Below, in pieces: positions 18,579 to 26,572 of a stretch of 64,000 nt of DNA; position 1 is the first letter of the stretch; each line of letters starts with the position of its first letter. This stretch comes from Amycolatopsis mongoliensis (GTDB lineage: Bacteria > Actinomycetota > Actinomycetes > Mycobacteriales > Pseudonocardiaceae). The translations under genes were made by a program, and so were the position numbers. The stretch covers positions 2,604,001 through 2,668,000 of the forward strand of contig NZ_CP127295.1 of the NCBI RefSeq assembly GCF_030285665.1, written 5' to 3'. Below the pieces are notes generated by a model. The model made no database searches. It was given only the letters and a program-made list of their open reading frames with translations, and was not told where the DNA came from.

Positions 18579-19553
18579 TCAGAGCCCCCAGCCCCAGCGC
18601 AGCTGCACCACGCCGGACGCGTTGTTGGTGGCCAAGCCGCTCCCGCTCTGGCGCGTGATCGAGTAGGTGTCGCCGGAGCGCAGGCCGGGCCAGTAGACGA
18701 CGCCCATCTGTCGCGACCTCGCGAGATCGGTGGTGGCGGCGAAGTACGCGGTGAAGGTGTTGCCGTCCTGGTGGCCCGCGGAGTAGTCCAGTCCCGTCGT
18801 CATCGGGGCGCCGGCCTCGTCGATGATCGTGCGCGAGGAGTACGACCCGAGCCGGTTGCTCAGGTTGGCCGTCCACGCGGCGCGGGTGGTGTCCGAAGCC
18901 CAGAAGCCGTAGAAGTGCAGCGACAGCAGCGTGCCGCTCAACGCGCCGGCGGCGCCGACGCCGGTGACGTTGTCGTTGTAGCCGGTGCCGCTGATCAGGA
19001 CCCGGCCGCGCGGGACGGCCGAGTGCCGGGACAACCAGGTCGAGCAGAGCGACACCCAGGCGTTCAGGCTGTAGCCGAACGGCTCGTTCATCGGCTCGAA
19101 GTAGACGTTCCCGTTGCCGCCGTAGTCGCCGGTGACCTTGTCCCACATGGTGTTCCACGCGGTGACGTCGTCGACGAAACCGTCCTTGTCCGCTTCCCAG
19201 TACCCGAAGATGACCTTCATCCCGTGGGCCAGCGTCGAGTCGGCGGCCCCCTTGTAGCGCGCCCACCAGTCGGAATTCACGCTCTGCGGGTTGATCGGCA
19301 GCCGCACGGTGTTCGCGCCGAGCTGCTGGAAGCCGGTGATGATGCCGTCCGCCTTGGCGCGGACGACGTCGTAGCTGTCGCCCGCGGTGAGGCCGGTCGG
19401 GATGACCCAGCCGTCCACGTAGTTGTCACGGGCGTCGGCCCAGTTCACGCCGCGGAAGGCGTTCGTCGCGGCGGACGCCGGCGGGACCGTGAGCAGGGGT
19501 GCGGCGAGAACGGCGAGCAGGAGGATGCGCAGGCAGTGACGAAGGCGGGTCAT
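18579..19553 (-). CDS. Secreted glycoside hydrolase family 5 (cellulase-like)
   Basis: A 324-aa secreted enzyme. The signal peptide runs to about residue 28 (RLRHCLRILLLAVLAAPLL core, PASA cleavage site). The GH5 TIM barrel follows: the proton donor is Glu157 in PMNEPFG, the strand-7 nucleophile is Glu246 in IIDEAGAP, and the strand-6 His is in SLHFYGFW. It therefore hydrolyses beta-glycosidic links (cellulose, mannan or similar). No carbohydrate-binding module is attached. RBS GGAG sits 5 bp before the ATG. A 16-bp palindrome at 19578-19593 just upstream suggests LacI-family control by a plant-polymer sugar. Confidence 0.9.
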   Translation of the reverse strand: MTRLRHCLRILLLAVLAAPLLTVPPASAATNAFRGVNWADARDNYVDGWVIPTGLTAGDSYDVVRAKADGIITGFQQLGANTVRLPINPQSVNSDWWARYKGAADSTLAHGMKVIFGYWEADKDGFVDDVTAWNTMWDKVTGDYGGNGNVYFEPMNEPFGYSLNAWVSLCSTWLSRHSAVPRGRVLISGTGYNDNVTGVGAAGALSGTLLSLHFYGFWASDTTRAAWTANLSNRLGSYSSRTIIDEAGAPMTTGLDYSAGHQDGNTFTAYFAATTDLARSRQMGVVYWPGLRSGDTYSITRQSGSGLATNNASGVVQLRWGWGL

Positions 19554-19577
19554 GCGAACTCCGATGTCCGATGATCG

Positions 19578-19593
19578 ATGTTGACGTCAACAT
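19578..19593. promoter_or_regulatory. LacI-type palindromic operator upstream of GH5
   Basis: ATGTTGACGTCAACAT is a perfect 16-bp palindrome with a central CG, the style of actinobacterial LacI-family sugar regulators. It is 25 bp before the GH5 start on the minus strand. No LacI gene is adjacent. The element at 26480-26503 has different half-sites (GCAAGCG), so a regulator encoded elsewhere is expected. Confidence 0.65.
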
Positions 19594-19635
19594 GCCTGGC
19601 CGAGAATCCTCTCGGACCGGGGCCGGTGTCAAGCG

Positions 19636-21774
19636 TCAGGCGGGGGCGACCTCGACCGGGATGCCGTTCAGCACCGAGGTTCCCGATGGCACGTCGAGCA
19701 GCGTCTCGTCCGCGACGAGGTTCGAGTTGACGCCGGGGTTCGCGCTCGCCACGCGGGTCCGCGCGCCGTCGACATCGTGGCCCCAGCCGTGCGGGATGCT
19801 GACCACGCCCGGCCGGACCTCGTCCGTCACCTCCACCGGCACCTCCAGCTTGCCGGCGCGCGAGCTCACCGACGCCAGCGAGCCGTCGGTGAGGCCCAGG
19901 CGCGCCGCGTCGGCCGGGTGCACCAGGACCGTGCAGCGGTTTCCGCCGCGGACCAGCGGCTTCAGGTTGTGCATCCACGAGTTGTTCGAGCTCAGGTGGC
20001 GTCGGCCGATCAGCACGAGACCCTCGTCGAGCGGGCGGTCCAGCTCCGCGCGCAGCCGGGGGACGTCGGCGACGACCGGCTCCGGCGCCAGCTCGATCCG
20101 GCCGGACGCCGTGCACAGCATCTCGGGGATCCGCGGCTTCAGCGGCCCGAAGTCCATCCCGTGCGGCGCGGCTTCGAGGTCGGCGAGCGTGACGTCGTAC
20201 GGCCCGGCGCGCAGCAGCAGGTCGACCAGCCGCGCGGGGCCGGTGCGGTCGGGGGTGACCTCGAGCTCGGCACGGCGGGCGACGTCGGCGGCGACGAAGT
20301 CGTCGAGCGCCGAGACGTCCGCTTCGGGGCCCTGACCGGTGACGATGCCGGTGAGCCGCAGCATCGTCTCCCACTCCTGCGGCAGCTCCGACGGCAGCGT
20401 CGCCGGCGTCCAGTTGGCGACGTTGCGCACCGAGAGCTGGTAGAAGGCCAGGTCGAAGTGCGGCCGCTCGAGCGGCGACGGGCCGGGCAGGATCACGTCG
20501 GCCTGGCGCGAGGTCTCGTTGAGGTAGACGTCGACGGAGATCATGAAGTCGAGCTTCTTCAGGGCTTCGCTCAGGCGCCCGGCGTTCGGCGTGCTGAGGC
20601 AGGGGTTGCCGCTGACGGTGATCAGCGCGCGGACCTGGCCCTCGCCCGGGGTTTCGATCTCGTCGGCGAGCGTCGCGACCGGCAGTTCGCCGACGACCTC
20701 GGGGTAGCCGCGCACGCGGCTGTGCCAGCGCCCGACGGCGAACGGCCGCCGGTTGCCGGTCGGCTGGCACGCGGCGAGGGGGAACATCGCGCCGCCCGGG
20801 GCGTCGAGGTTGCCGGTGAGCACGTTGAGGACGTCGACCAGCCAGCTCGCGACCGTGCCGAACGCCTGCGTCGTGGTGCCGATCCGCCCGTAGACCACGG
20901 CGTTTTCCGCGTCGGCCAGTTCGAGCGCCATCCGGCGGATCTCGGCCGCGTCGATACCGGTGCGCGGGGCGACAGCTTCCGGGGTGAACGGCCGGGCCAG
21001 TTCGCGGACCTCGTCGAGGCCGTTCAGGTGTTCTTCGAGACGGCCTGGTGCGACGCGGTTCTCCGCGAACAGGACGTTGACCAGGGCGAACAGCAGCAGC
21101 GCGTCGGTGCCGGGCCGGATGGCGTGGTGCTCGTCGGCGAACTGCGCGGTGCGCGTGCGGCGCGGGTCGACGACGACGATCTTGCCGCCGCGCTCGCGGA
21201 TCCCGCGCAGCCGCCCGCGGATGTCCGGCGCGGTCATCAGGCTGCCGTTCGAGACGAGCGGGTTGGCGCCGAGGATCAGCAGGTGCCGCGTGCGGTCGAG
21301 GTCGGGCACGGGGATGGCGAGCGGGTCGCCGAACATCGTGCCGGACGAGTAGTGCTTCGGCATCTGGTCGACCGACGTCGCGCTGTAGAAGTTCTTGGTG
21401 CCCAAGGCTTTGTAGAGCACCCGGCCGTAGAGCGTCAGGGCGATGTTGTGCACGCCGGGGTTGCCCGCGTACACCGCGACGGCGTCCCGGCCGTGCTCCT
21501 CGAGGATCGGCGGGAGCCGGCGGTCGATCTCGTCGTAGGCCTCCTGCCAGCTGACCTCGACGAACTCGCCGTCGCGCTTCAGCAGCGGTGCGGTCAGCCG
21601 GTCGGGGTCGTGGTGCAGTGCGCCGAGCGACGCGCCCTTGGGGCAGATGTAGCCCTTCGAGAAGACGTCGTTCTCATCTCCCCGCACGCGCGTGACCTGC
21701 TGGTTTTCGTCGAGCGTGACCTCGAGCCCGCAGGTCGCCTCGCACAGCGGACAGGTGACGTGTGCTGTGGTCAT
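19636..21774 (-). CDS. Molybdopterin oxidoreductase with N-terminal 4Fe-4S domain
   Basis: A 712-aa protein of the bis-MGD DMSO-reductase superfamily. The N-terminal Cys8-x2-Cys11-x3-Cys15-x28-Cys44 binds a 4Fe-4S cluster, with Lys46 after the last Cys as the usual electron-relay residue. The bis-MGD regions GANPLVSNGSL, VVVDPRRTRTA, SGNPCLSTPN and the C-terminal SSNNSWMHN/HPADAARLGL (molydop_binding) are clear. By position the Mo ligand should fall around KNFYSATSVDQMP, where nitrate reductases have Cys; no Cys is present. There is no twin-Arg signal, so it is cytoplasmic. No Fe-S or membrane partner genes lie nearby. RBS GAGGT supports the ATG at 21774. Substrate unknown. Confidence 0.9.
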   Translation of the reverse strand: MTTAHVTCPLCEATCGLEVTLDENQQVTRVRGDENDVFSKGYICPKGASLGALHHDPDRLTAPLLKRDGEFVEVSWQEAYDEIDRRLPPILEEHGRDAVAVYAGNPGVHNIALTLYGRVLYKALGTKNFYSATSVDQMPKHYSSGTMFGDPLAIPVPDLDRTRHLLILGANPLVSNGSLMTAPDIRGRLRGIRERGGKIVVVDPRRTRTAQFADEHHAIRPGTDALLLFALVNVLFAENRVAPGRLEEHLNGLDEVRELARPFTPEAVAPRTGIDAAEIRRMALELADAENAVVYGRIGTTTQAFGTVASWLVDVLNVLTGNLDAPGGAMFPLAACQPTGNRRPFAVGRWHSRVRGYPEVVGELPVATLADEIETPGEGQVRALITVSGNPCLSTPNAGRLSEALKKLDFMISVDVYLNETSRQADVILPGPSPLERPHFDLAFYQLSVRNVANWTPATLPSELPQEWETMLRLTGIVTGQGPEADVSALDDFVAADVARRAELEVTPDRTGPARLVDLLLRAGPYDVTLADLEAAPHGMDFGPLKPRIPEMLCTASGRIELAPEPVVADVPRLRAELDRPLDEGLVLIGRRHLSSNNSWMHNLKPLVRGGNRCTVLVHPADAARLGLTDGSLASVSSRAGKLEVPVEVTDEVRPGVVSIPHGWGHDVDGARTRVASANPGVNSNLVADETLLDVPSGTSVLNGIPVEVAPA

Positions 21775-21803
21775 GAGTACCTCGCAGGCCGTCGGGTCCT
21801 TCA

Positions 21804-21821
21804 ACATACCGAGCGGTATGT
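21804..21821. promoter_or_regulatory. TetR-type palindrome between molybdoenzyme and GH76
   Basis: ACATACCG-AG-CGGTATGT is a perfect 18-bp palindrome in the 71-bp divergent gap. It is centred about 38 bp from the molybdoenzyme start and about 33 bp from the GH76 start. Its form is that of TetR/AcrR operators. It could control either gene or both. No TetR gene lies next to it; the only one in the window is at 54839. Confidence 0.65.
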
Positions 21822-21845
21822 CGATGGGCAAGGCAGGATTGCGCC

Positions 21846-22844
21846 ATGGACGTCTCGGCTGCCGAACGCGCGGTGACTGCCCGGCATTTGCGGCGGGTGT
21901 GGGGGCTGCCCGGGACCGTCCTGGGCCGCAGCCGCTGGCCGGCGGCACTCGACCAGCGGCTGCACTGGCACTGGAACTACTGGTGGCAGGCGCACCTGCT
22001 GGACACCCTGGTCGACGCACAGCTGCGCTCACCCACTTCTTCCCGCATGACCCTGATCCGTTCTTTCGTGCGTTCGGTGCGGCTGCGCAACTTCGGCCGG
22101 TGGACGAACGAGTACTACGACGACATCGCGTGGCTCGGCCTTGCCCTGCAACGGGTTGCGTCGCTGGGCGTCGACACCGGCCCGGCGGTGGCGGCGATCG
22201 ACACGCAGCTGCTTTCGGGCTGGACGCCCGCGGCGGGCGGCGGCATCTGGTGGCGCCGGGGCGACGACTTCAAGAACGCCCCGGCCAACGGTCCAGCGGC
22301 GATCTTCCACGCCCGGTCCGGGAATCTCACGCGCGCCCGGGAAATGACCTCGTGGATGTCGTCCACTTTGGTCGATCCTTCGTCCGGCCTGGTCTGGGAC
22401 GGGATCCGAGCGGACACGGGCGAGCTGGTGAAGCACATTTTCACGTACTGCCAAGGGGTTTACCTCGGGGCGTGCCTCGAGTTGTCCTTAGTGGACGAAG
22501 CGGCCCGGACGGTGCGGGCGGTGGCTTCGCATTGTGCCCCGGGAGGGGTGATCCGCGGCCAGAGCGGCGGCGACGGCGGGTTGTTCGCGGCGATCCTGGC
22601 GCGCTACCTGGCGTTGGCGGCGCACGCGTTGCCCGGCTCGGAAGCCGCGGTGGCGCGGTCGCTGGTGCTGACGTCGGCCGAGGCGTGCTTGTCCGGTGCT
22701 GCCGAGGCGCCGGAAGGTCCGCTGTTCAGCGCGTTCTGGGACCGCCCGGCGCCGCCGTTGCCGCTACCGGAGGACGCGCCGGAGCGGGACATGTCGGTCC
22801 AGGTCGGTGGCTGGATGCTGCTGGAGGCGGCGGCGACGCTGTGA
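21846..22844 (+). CDS. Glycoside hydrolase family 76-like protein
   Basis: A 332-aa all-helical (alpha6/alpha6) protein resembling GH76 endo-alpha-1,6-mannanases. The family signature YYDDIAW places the catalytic Asp pair at 92-93. The HWNYWWQAHLLDTLVDA stretch and GGIWWRRGDDFKNAPANGPAAI are also typical. No signal peptide is seen, so it acts in the cytosol or is exported without one. That is unlike secreted bacterial mannanases but like the actinobacterial group that includes (from memory) M. tuberculosis Rv0365c. It may act on mannose-containing cell-envelope glycolipids. It is divergent from the molybdoenzyme gene. Confidence 0.82.
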   Translation: MDVSAAERAVTARHLRRVWGLPGTVLGRSRWPAALDQRLHWHWNYWWQAHLLDTLVDAQLRSPTSSRMTLIRSFVRSVRLRNFGRWTNEYYDDIAWLGLALQRVASLGVDTGPAVAAIDTQLLSGWTPAAGGGIWWRRGDDFKNAPANGPAAIFHARSGNLTRAREMTSWMSSTLVDPSSGLVWDGIRADTGELVKHIFTYCQGVYLGACLELSLVDEAARTVRAVASHCAPGGVIRGQSGGDGGLFAAILARYLALAAHALPGSEAAVARSLVLTSAEACLSGAAEAPEGPLFSAFWDRPAPPLPLPEDAPERDMSVQVGGWMLLEAAATL

Positions 22845-22853
22845 GCGGACGCG

Positions 22854-24383
22854 TCAGTGCTGGACGCCTTCCTTGCGCGGGTCGAGGTCGACCTTGGCGC
22901 CCTTGCGGTCCTCCCCGGTGTCGTGCCAATCGGCGATCGCGGCCTTGAGCCGGGCTTTCTGCTCCGCGTCGCTCGCCGCGTACTTCTCCGCGGCCTTCTT
23001 GATGCGGTCGGCCGCCATGAGGTACCGCGCGGTCGTCTTCTGGAAGAACGACTCGATGTCTTCCCGCAAGGCGATCAACGCCGTGTCCGCCGCGGTGGGC
23101 ACGGCGCCGCGGCCCACGAGCTGCCCGTCGGCGTAGGACGCCTCGGCGACCTTGCTCAGCAGGCCGGAGTAGATCTCGGCGGCGTCGTAGCAGTGCTGGG
23201 CGATCTCCATGACCACGACGACGTCCACGGCGAACCGGCCGGACGCGGACGGGTCGCTGTCGTCGCCGTCGGGACTGCTCTTCGTGAAGTCGTAGAGTTC
23301 CAGCACCTTGTGGTCGACGCCGGCGATCCGCTGCCCGACCGCCGTGATGGCCTTCTGGTAGTCCGCTTCGGCTTCGTCCAGATCGGTGTGGAGGGCGCGG
23401 ACGGCGGGGTCCAAGTGCGCGAAGAAGCCGCTCAGCTGCGGGAACCGAAGTCCTTCGTTCGTTTTCGCCTCGCCGACGTTCGCCACGACGTCGACCACGA
23501 AGCCGATCAGGTTCAGCGCCTCGCCGACGCTGCCCGGAGCCTTCTCGCCCAGTGCCTTGGCGACCGTCGTGGCGATGCCCCACGCCTGGCTGGCGGCGTT
23601 CACCGCCACCTTGGCCTTCGGAGCTTCCTTCGCCGGCACCGGCGCGGTTTCGAAGAGCTCGCCGGTGGCCCGGGCGATGAGCTCGAGGATGTTGTTCCGG
23701 GTGGCCTGGATCGTCGTGGCCCGCAGGGAGTAGCAATTGGCCAGCCACCGCACGAGCACGCTTTGGTTCTTCAGCGTGGGGCCGACCGTCGAAAGGAAGC
23801 CGCCTTTGAGGCTGTCCGCCGCGAGCCCCGTCCACCCGGCCAGCCAGGCCCGGTTGTTGTTGCCGTCGTCCCGCACGGAGAGCTTCTCGACCATGCCGGG
23901 CAGGGTGTAGGCGTCGACCGACCCGTCCGGTCGCATCGTCCCGTCGACCTTCAGGAGACTTTGCCGGGCGTCGTCGAGGGACGAGAGCTCCGGTCCGCCC
24001 GCGAGATCCGGGATCGCGGCCGCCAGCTGGTCCCGCTTCGCCCACGCCCAGTCGCCGACCTGGGAAAAGACGTCGGCCGCCCGGCATTCGACGTACTTCG
24101 CGTCCGGGACGCTCCAGCCGTCGCAGGGGGCGGACGGCCGGTTGGCCGGCGTGCTGTCGGCGACGGCCCAGGCGACGACCGGGCAGGTCGTCAGATGACC
24201 TCGTGACTCGGGCGGGACCTGCCACCGGGCGGGCTCGGGCGCGCCGTCGATCTGGCTGGTGCCGCCGCGCAGGGTCTGCCCGGCGTCCCTGGTCCAGCGG
24301 CGTTCCAGCGCCTGCCAGTAATCGTTGAGCGCCGCCGAGAGGGAAGCCGAGTAAACGCTTCCGCTCATGTACTGACCGCTCAT
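22854..24383 (-). CDS. Large helical protein of unknown function
   Basis: A 509-aa protein that I do not recognise. It is predicted almost wholly alpha-helical. The start reads MSGQYMSGSVYSASL. A central stretch around 190-260 (NQSVLVRWLANCYSLRATTI) is followed by a hydrophobic segment near 290-310 (LIGFVVDVVANVG) and a helical, acidic-basic C-terminus (KKAAEKYAASDAEQKARLKA). There is no Sec signal. The pattern recalls actinobacterial ESX/type VII-associated or polymorphic-toxin proteins, but no WXG motif is visible, so this is a guess. GGGGGAAG before 24383 supports the start. It is convergent with GH76, 9 bp apart. Confidence 0.7.
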   Translation of the reverse strand: MSGQYMSGSVYSASLSAALNDYWQALERRWTRDAGQTLRGGTSQIDGAPEPARWQVPPESRGHLTTCPVVAWAVADSTPANRPSAPCDGWSVPDAKYVECRAADVFSQVGDWAWAKRDQLAAAIPDLAGGPELSSLDDARQSLLKVDGTMRPDGSVDAYTLPGMVEKLSVRDDGNNNRAWLAGWTGLAADSLKGGFLSTVGPTLKNQSVLVRWLANCYSLRATTIQATRNNILELIARATGELFETAPVPAKEAPKAKVAVNAASQAWGIATTVAKALGEKAPGSVGEALNLIGFVVDVVANVGEAKTNEGLRFPQLSGFFAHLDPAVRALHTDLDEAEADYQKAITAVGQRIAGVDHKVLELYDFTKSSPDGDDSDPSASGRFAVDVVVVMEIAQHCYDAAEIYSGLLSKVAEASYADGQLVGRGAVPTAADTALIALREDIESFFQKTTARYLMAADRIKKAAEKYAASDAEQKARLKAAIADWHDTGEDRKGAKVDLDPRKEGVQH

Positions 24384-24491
24384 TCGCCACTTCCCCCGGT
24401 TCGTTTCCGTCGAGCGCGCCGAGAGTAGCAACGAAGTGACGCATTTAGACCAATTGTCACTCCCCGGTGTCCGGAAGTGGCCAGTGTCCGG

Positions 24492-25358
24492 TCAGCAGCC
24501 ACAGGAGGCGCCGTGCAGGAACCGCGGGGTCAGCGACACCGATTCCGGCGGCCGGTCCGGATCGGCCATCCGGGACAACAACAGCTGCACTGCCCGGCGT
24601 CCGAGGTCCGCCACCGGCTGGGCCAGCGTAGTCACCGCCGGGCTCACCCGGCGCGCCCACTCCATGTCGCCGTACCCGACCACCGCCAGCTCCGAGCCGA
24701 TGCGGATGCCGCGGCGGTGGGCTTCGTACTGGACGCCCACCAGCATCGACTCGTCCGCTACCACCAGCGCCGTCGGGGAGGGCCAGCCGTCCAGGAGCTT
24801 GGCCGTCGCCCGGGCCGCTCCGCCCGACGTCGACAACCCGCACTCCACCAGCTCGCGGTTGAACCGCAGCCCCGCCTGCTCCAGCCCCAGCCGGTAGCCG
24901 CGGACGCGCTCGCGGCTGATGTCCAGGCTCTCGTCGCCCGAAATCAGGCCGATCTTGCGGTGCCGGCCCTCGGTCAGGTGCTTCACCAGCGAAGCCACCG
25001 CGTACACGTTCTCCGTGCCCACCTGGTCGACGTCGTTGCGGGCGGCGACGCGGTCGACCAGCACCGTCGGCACGCCCATCCGGACCAGGCCGTTGATCAC
25101 CGCTTCGTCGCCGGGCGAAGGCACCAGCAGCACGCCGTCCACGAGGTCCGCCCGCAGCGCGCGCACCAGCGCCGCCTCTTCACTCACCGTGTCGCCGGTG
25201 TCGGCCAGCGTGACATCGCAGCCCGCCTGGGCCGCGGCCGCCCTGATCGAGCGCAGCAGCTCGCTCGAGTAGGGGTTCGCGTGCGTACCCATCGCGACGC
25301 CGATCCGGTAGGTGACCGGGGGGTCCCACAACCGGAGCTCCGGCGAAAGTGCGGTCAT
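24492..25358 (-). CDS. LacI-family sensor domain lacking the DNA-binding domain
   Basis: A 288-aa protein consisting of a LacI/periplasmic-binding-type ligand domain only. It begins VTYRIGVAMGTHANPYSSEL after 14 residues, the point where the full regulator at 25428-26465 is at about residue 66. It follows that protein closely to the end (VLVDRVAARNDVDQVGTENV versus VLIDRLTTRADVDQVGTENI; both end near SCGC). The HTH and hinge are absent, and the 69 bp upstream before the next stop codon cannot encode them. There is no signal peptide, so it is cytosolic. It probably arose by tandem duplication and HTH loss. It could heterodimerise with the full regulator or act as a sugar-sensing partner. Confidence 0.85.
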   Translation of the reverse strand: MTALSPELRLWDPPVTYRIGVAMGTHANPYSSELLRSIRAAAAQAGCDVTLADTGDTVSEEAALVRALRADLVDGVLLVPSPGDEAVINGLVRMGVPTVLVDRVAARNDVDQVGTENVYAVASLVKHLTEGRHRKIGLISGDESLDISRERVRGYRLGLEQAGLRFNRELVECGLSTSGGAARATAKLLDGWPSPTALVVADESMLVGVQYEAHRRGIRIGSELAVVGYGDMEWARRVSPAVTTLAQPVADLGRRAVQLLLSRMADPDRPPESVSLTPRFLHGASCGC

Positions 25359-25427
25359 AAGCCCTCGCAGACGCTCAGCCGAAAGGTATCCGCTGAGCGG
25401 CCACGCCGAGGCGCTCGCACCCCAGAA

Positions 25428-26465
25428 TCACTGATGTGAGTGAACCGGCGGACAGCCGCACGATTCGCGGTGACGCAGAGTGGGTGCCAGCCGCACGGTC
25501 TCGGCCTTGCGCGCGGGGTCGTTGATCCGGGCCAGCAGCAGCCGCACCGCCTGCCGGCCGATCTCCTCGATCGGCTGCGCCATCGTCGTCAGCGGCGGGT
25601 CCACGAGGTCCGCCCACTCGACGTCGTCGTAGACCACCACCGGCAGGTCACGCCCGATCTTCAGCCCGCGCCGCCGCGCCTCGTGCAGCACCCCGACCAT
25701 CATGCTGTCGTTCCCGACCACGAGCGCCGTCGGCGGCTCGGGCAGGGCCAGCAGCGTGCTCAACGCCAGCGCGCCCCCTTCGTGAGACGAGTTCCCGCAG
25801 GCCACGAGGTCGGACGACCACGTGAGCCCGGACCGGCCGAGGCCCAGCCGGTAGCCCAGCACGCGCTCCTCGCTGGTCGAGAGCCCCGGCGTGCCGCTGA
25901 TCATCCCGATCCGCCGGTGCCCGAGCGTCGCCAGGTGCGCGGTCAGCGCCGACGTCGCCTGGATGTTCTCCGTGCCCACCTGGTCGACGTCGGCGCGGGT
26001 GGTCAGCCGGTCGATCAGCACCGTCGGCACGTCCAGGGAGACCAGCTCGCCGATCACCGGGCCGTCGCCCGGCGCCGGGGTGATGAGCAGGCCGTCGACG
26101 CGGCGGGAGCGCAACGCCCGCACCGTGTCGCGCTCGGTGCCGGCGGTGTCGTGCGTGTCGGCCAGCAGCACGGTGTACCCGTGCGCCGACGCCTCCCGCT
26201 CGATCGCCTGCATCAGCGTCGCGAAGTACGGGTTGGCCACCAGTGAGATCGCCATCCCGATCGAGCGTGTCCCGCCGGTGACCAGCGAACGGGCGATCGC
26301 GTCGCCGGTGTAGCCGGTCGTCTCGATCGCCCGCAGGACCGCCGCCTTGGTGTCCTCGGCGACCGCCCGCGTCCCGTTGACGACGTGCGAGACGGTCGTG
26401 ATCGAGACGCCGGCGAGCTCGGCGATGTCCCGCTGGGTCGGCCGCGATGATCTCGGCTGGGGCAT
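25428..26465 (-). CDS. LacI-family transcriptional regulator of the sugar ABC locus
   Basis: A 345-aa LacI/GalR regulator. The HTH is TQRDIAELAGVSITTVSHVV (10-29), followed by the hinge (ETTGYTGDAIARSL) and the type I periplasmic-binding-protein-like sensor domain (66 to the end, with GMAISLVANPYF and TALVVGNDSM). It is divergent from the CUT2 importer operon. The 24-bp palindrome at 26480-26503 lies between the two starts and is its likely operator. The ATG at 26465 has AAGGA upstream; a start at 26495 would place coding sequence inside the operator and is rejected. The gene for the HTH-less paralogue follows 69 bp downstream. Confidence 0.93.
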   Translation of the reverse strand: MPQPRSSRPTQRDIAELAGVSITTVSHVVNGTRAVAEDTKAAVLRAIETTGYTGDAIARSLVTGGTRSIGMAISLVANPYFATLMQAIEREASAHGYTVLLADTHDTAGTERDTVRALRSRRVDGLLITPAPGDGPVIGELVSLDVPTVLIDRLTTRADVDQVGTENIQATSALTAHLATLGHRRIGMISGTPGLSTSEERVLGYRLGLGRSGLTWSSDLVACGNSSHEGGALALSTLLALPEPPTALVVGNDSMMVGVLHEARRRGLKIGRDLPVVVYDDVEWADLVDPPLTTMAQPIEEIGRQAVRLLLARINDPARKAETVRLAPTLRHRESCGCPPVHSHQ

Positions 26466-26479
26466 GCCAATCCTTTCCG

Positions 26480-26503
26480 GCAAGCGTTTGCGCAAACGCT
26501 TGC
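26480..26503. promoter_or_regulatory. 24-bp perfect palindromic LacI-type operator
   Basis: Arms GCAAGCGTTTGC (26480-26491) and GCAAACGCTTGC (26492-26503) form a perfect 24-bp palindrome with a central CG, typical of LacI-family operators. Its right end overlaps the -35 box of the importer promoter, and its left end is 15 bp from the LacI start, so bound regulator would repress both directions. Confidence 0.85.
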
Positions 26504-26528
26504 GTCACCGGTGCAGTCTGTCTACCTT
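26500..26528 (+). promoter_or_regulatory. Promoter of the sugar importer operon
   Basis: TTGCGT (26500-26505) and TACCTT (26523-26528) with a 17-bp spacer fit a housekeeping sigma-70 promoter. The -35 box shares bases with the operator palindrome. Transcription would begin near 26535, leaving a 35-40 nt leader before the ATG at 26573. Confidence 0.6.
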
Positions 26529-26572
26529 CCCGACCATCGGCAAGCTTCGACACGAACAAAGGGTGGGAACCC

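Noticed and set aside
26466..26495. Upstream extension of the LacI gene (start at 26495)
   Set aside because: It would put coding sequence inside the 24-bp operator palindrome; the ATG at 26465 has its own ribosome binding site.
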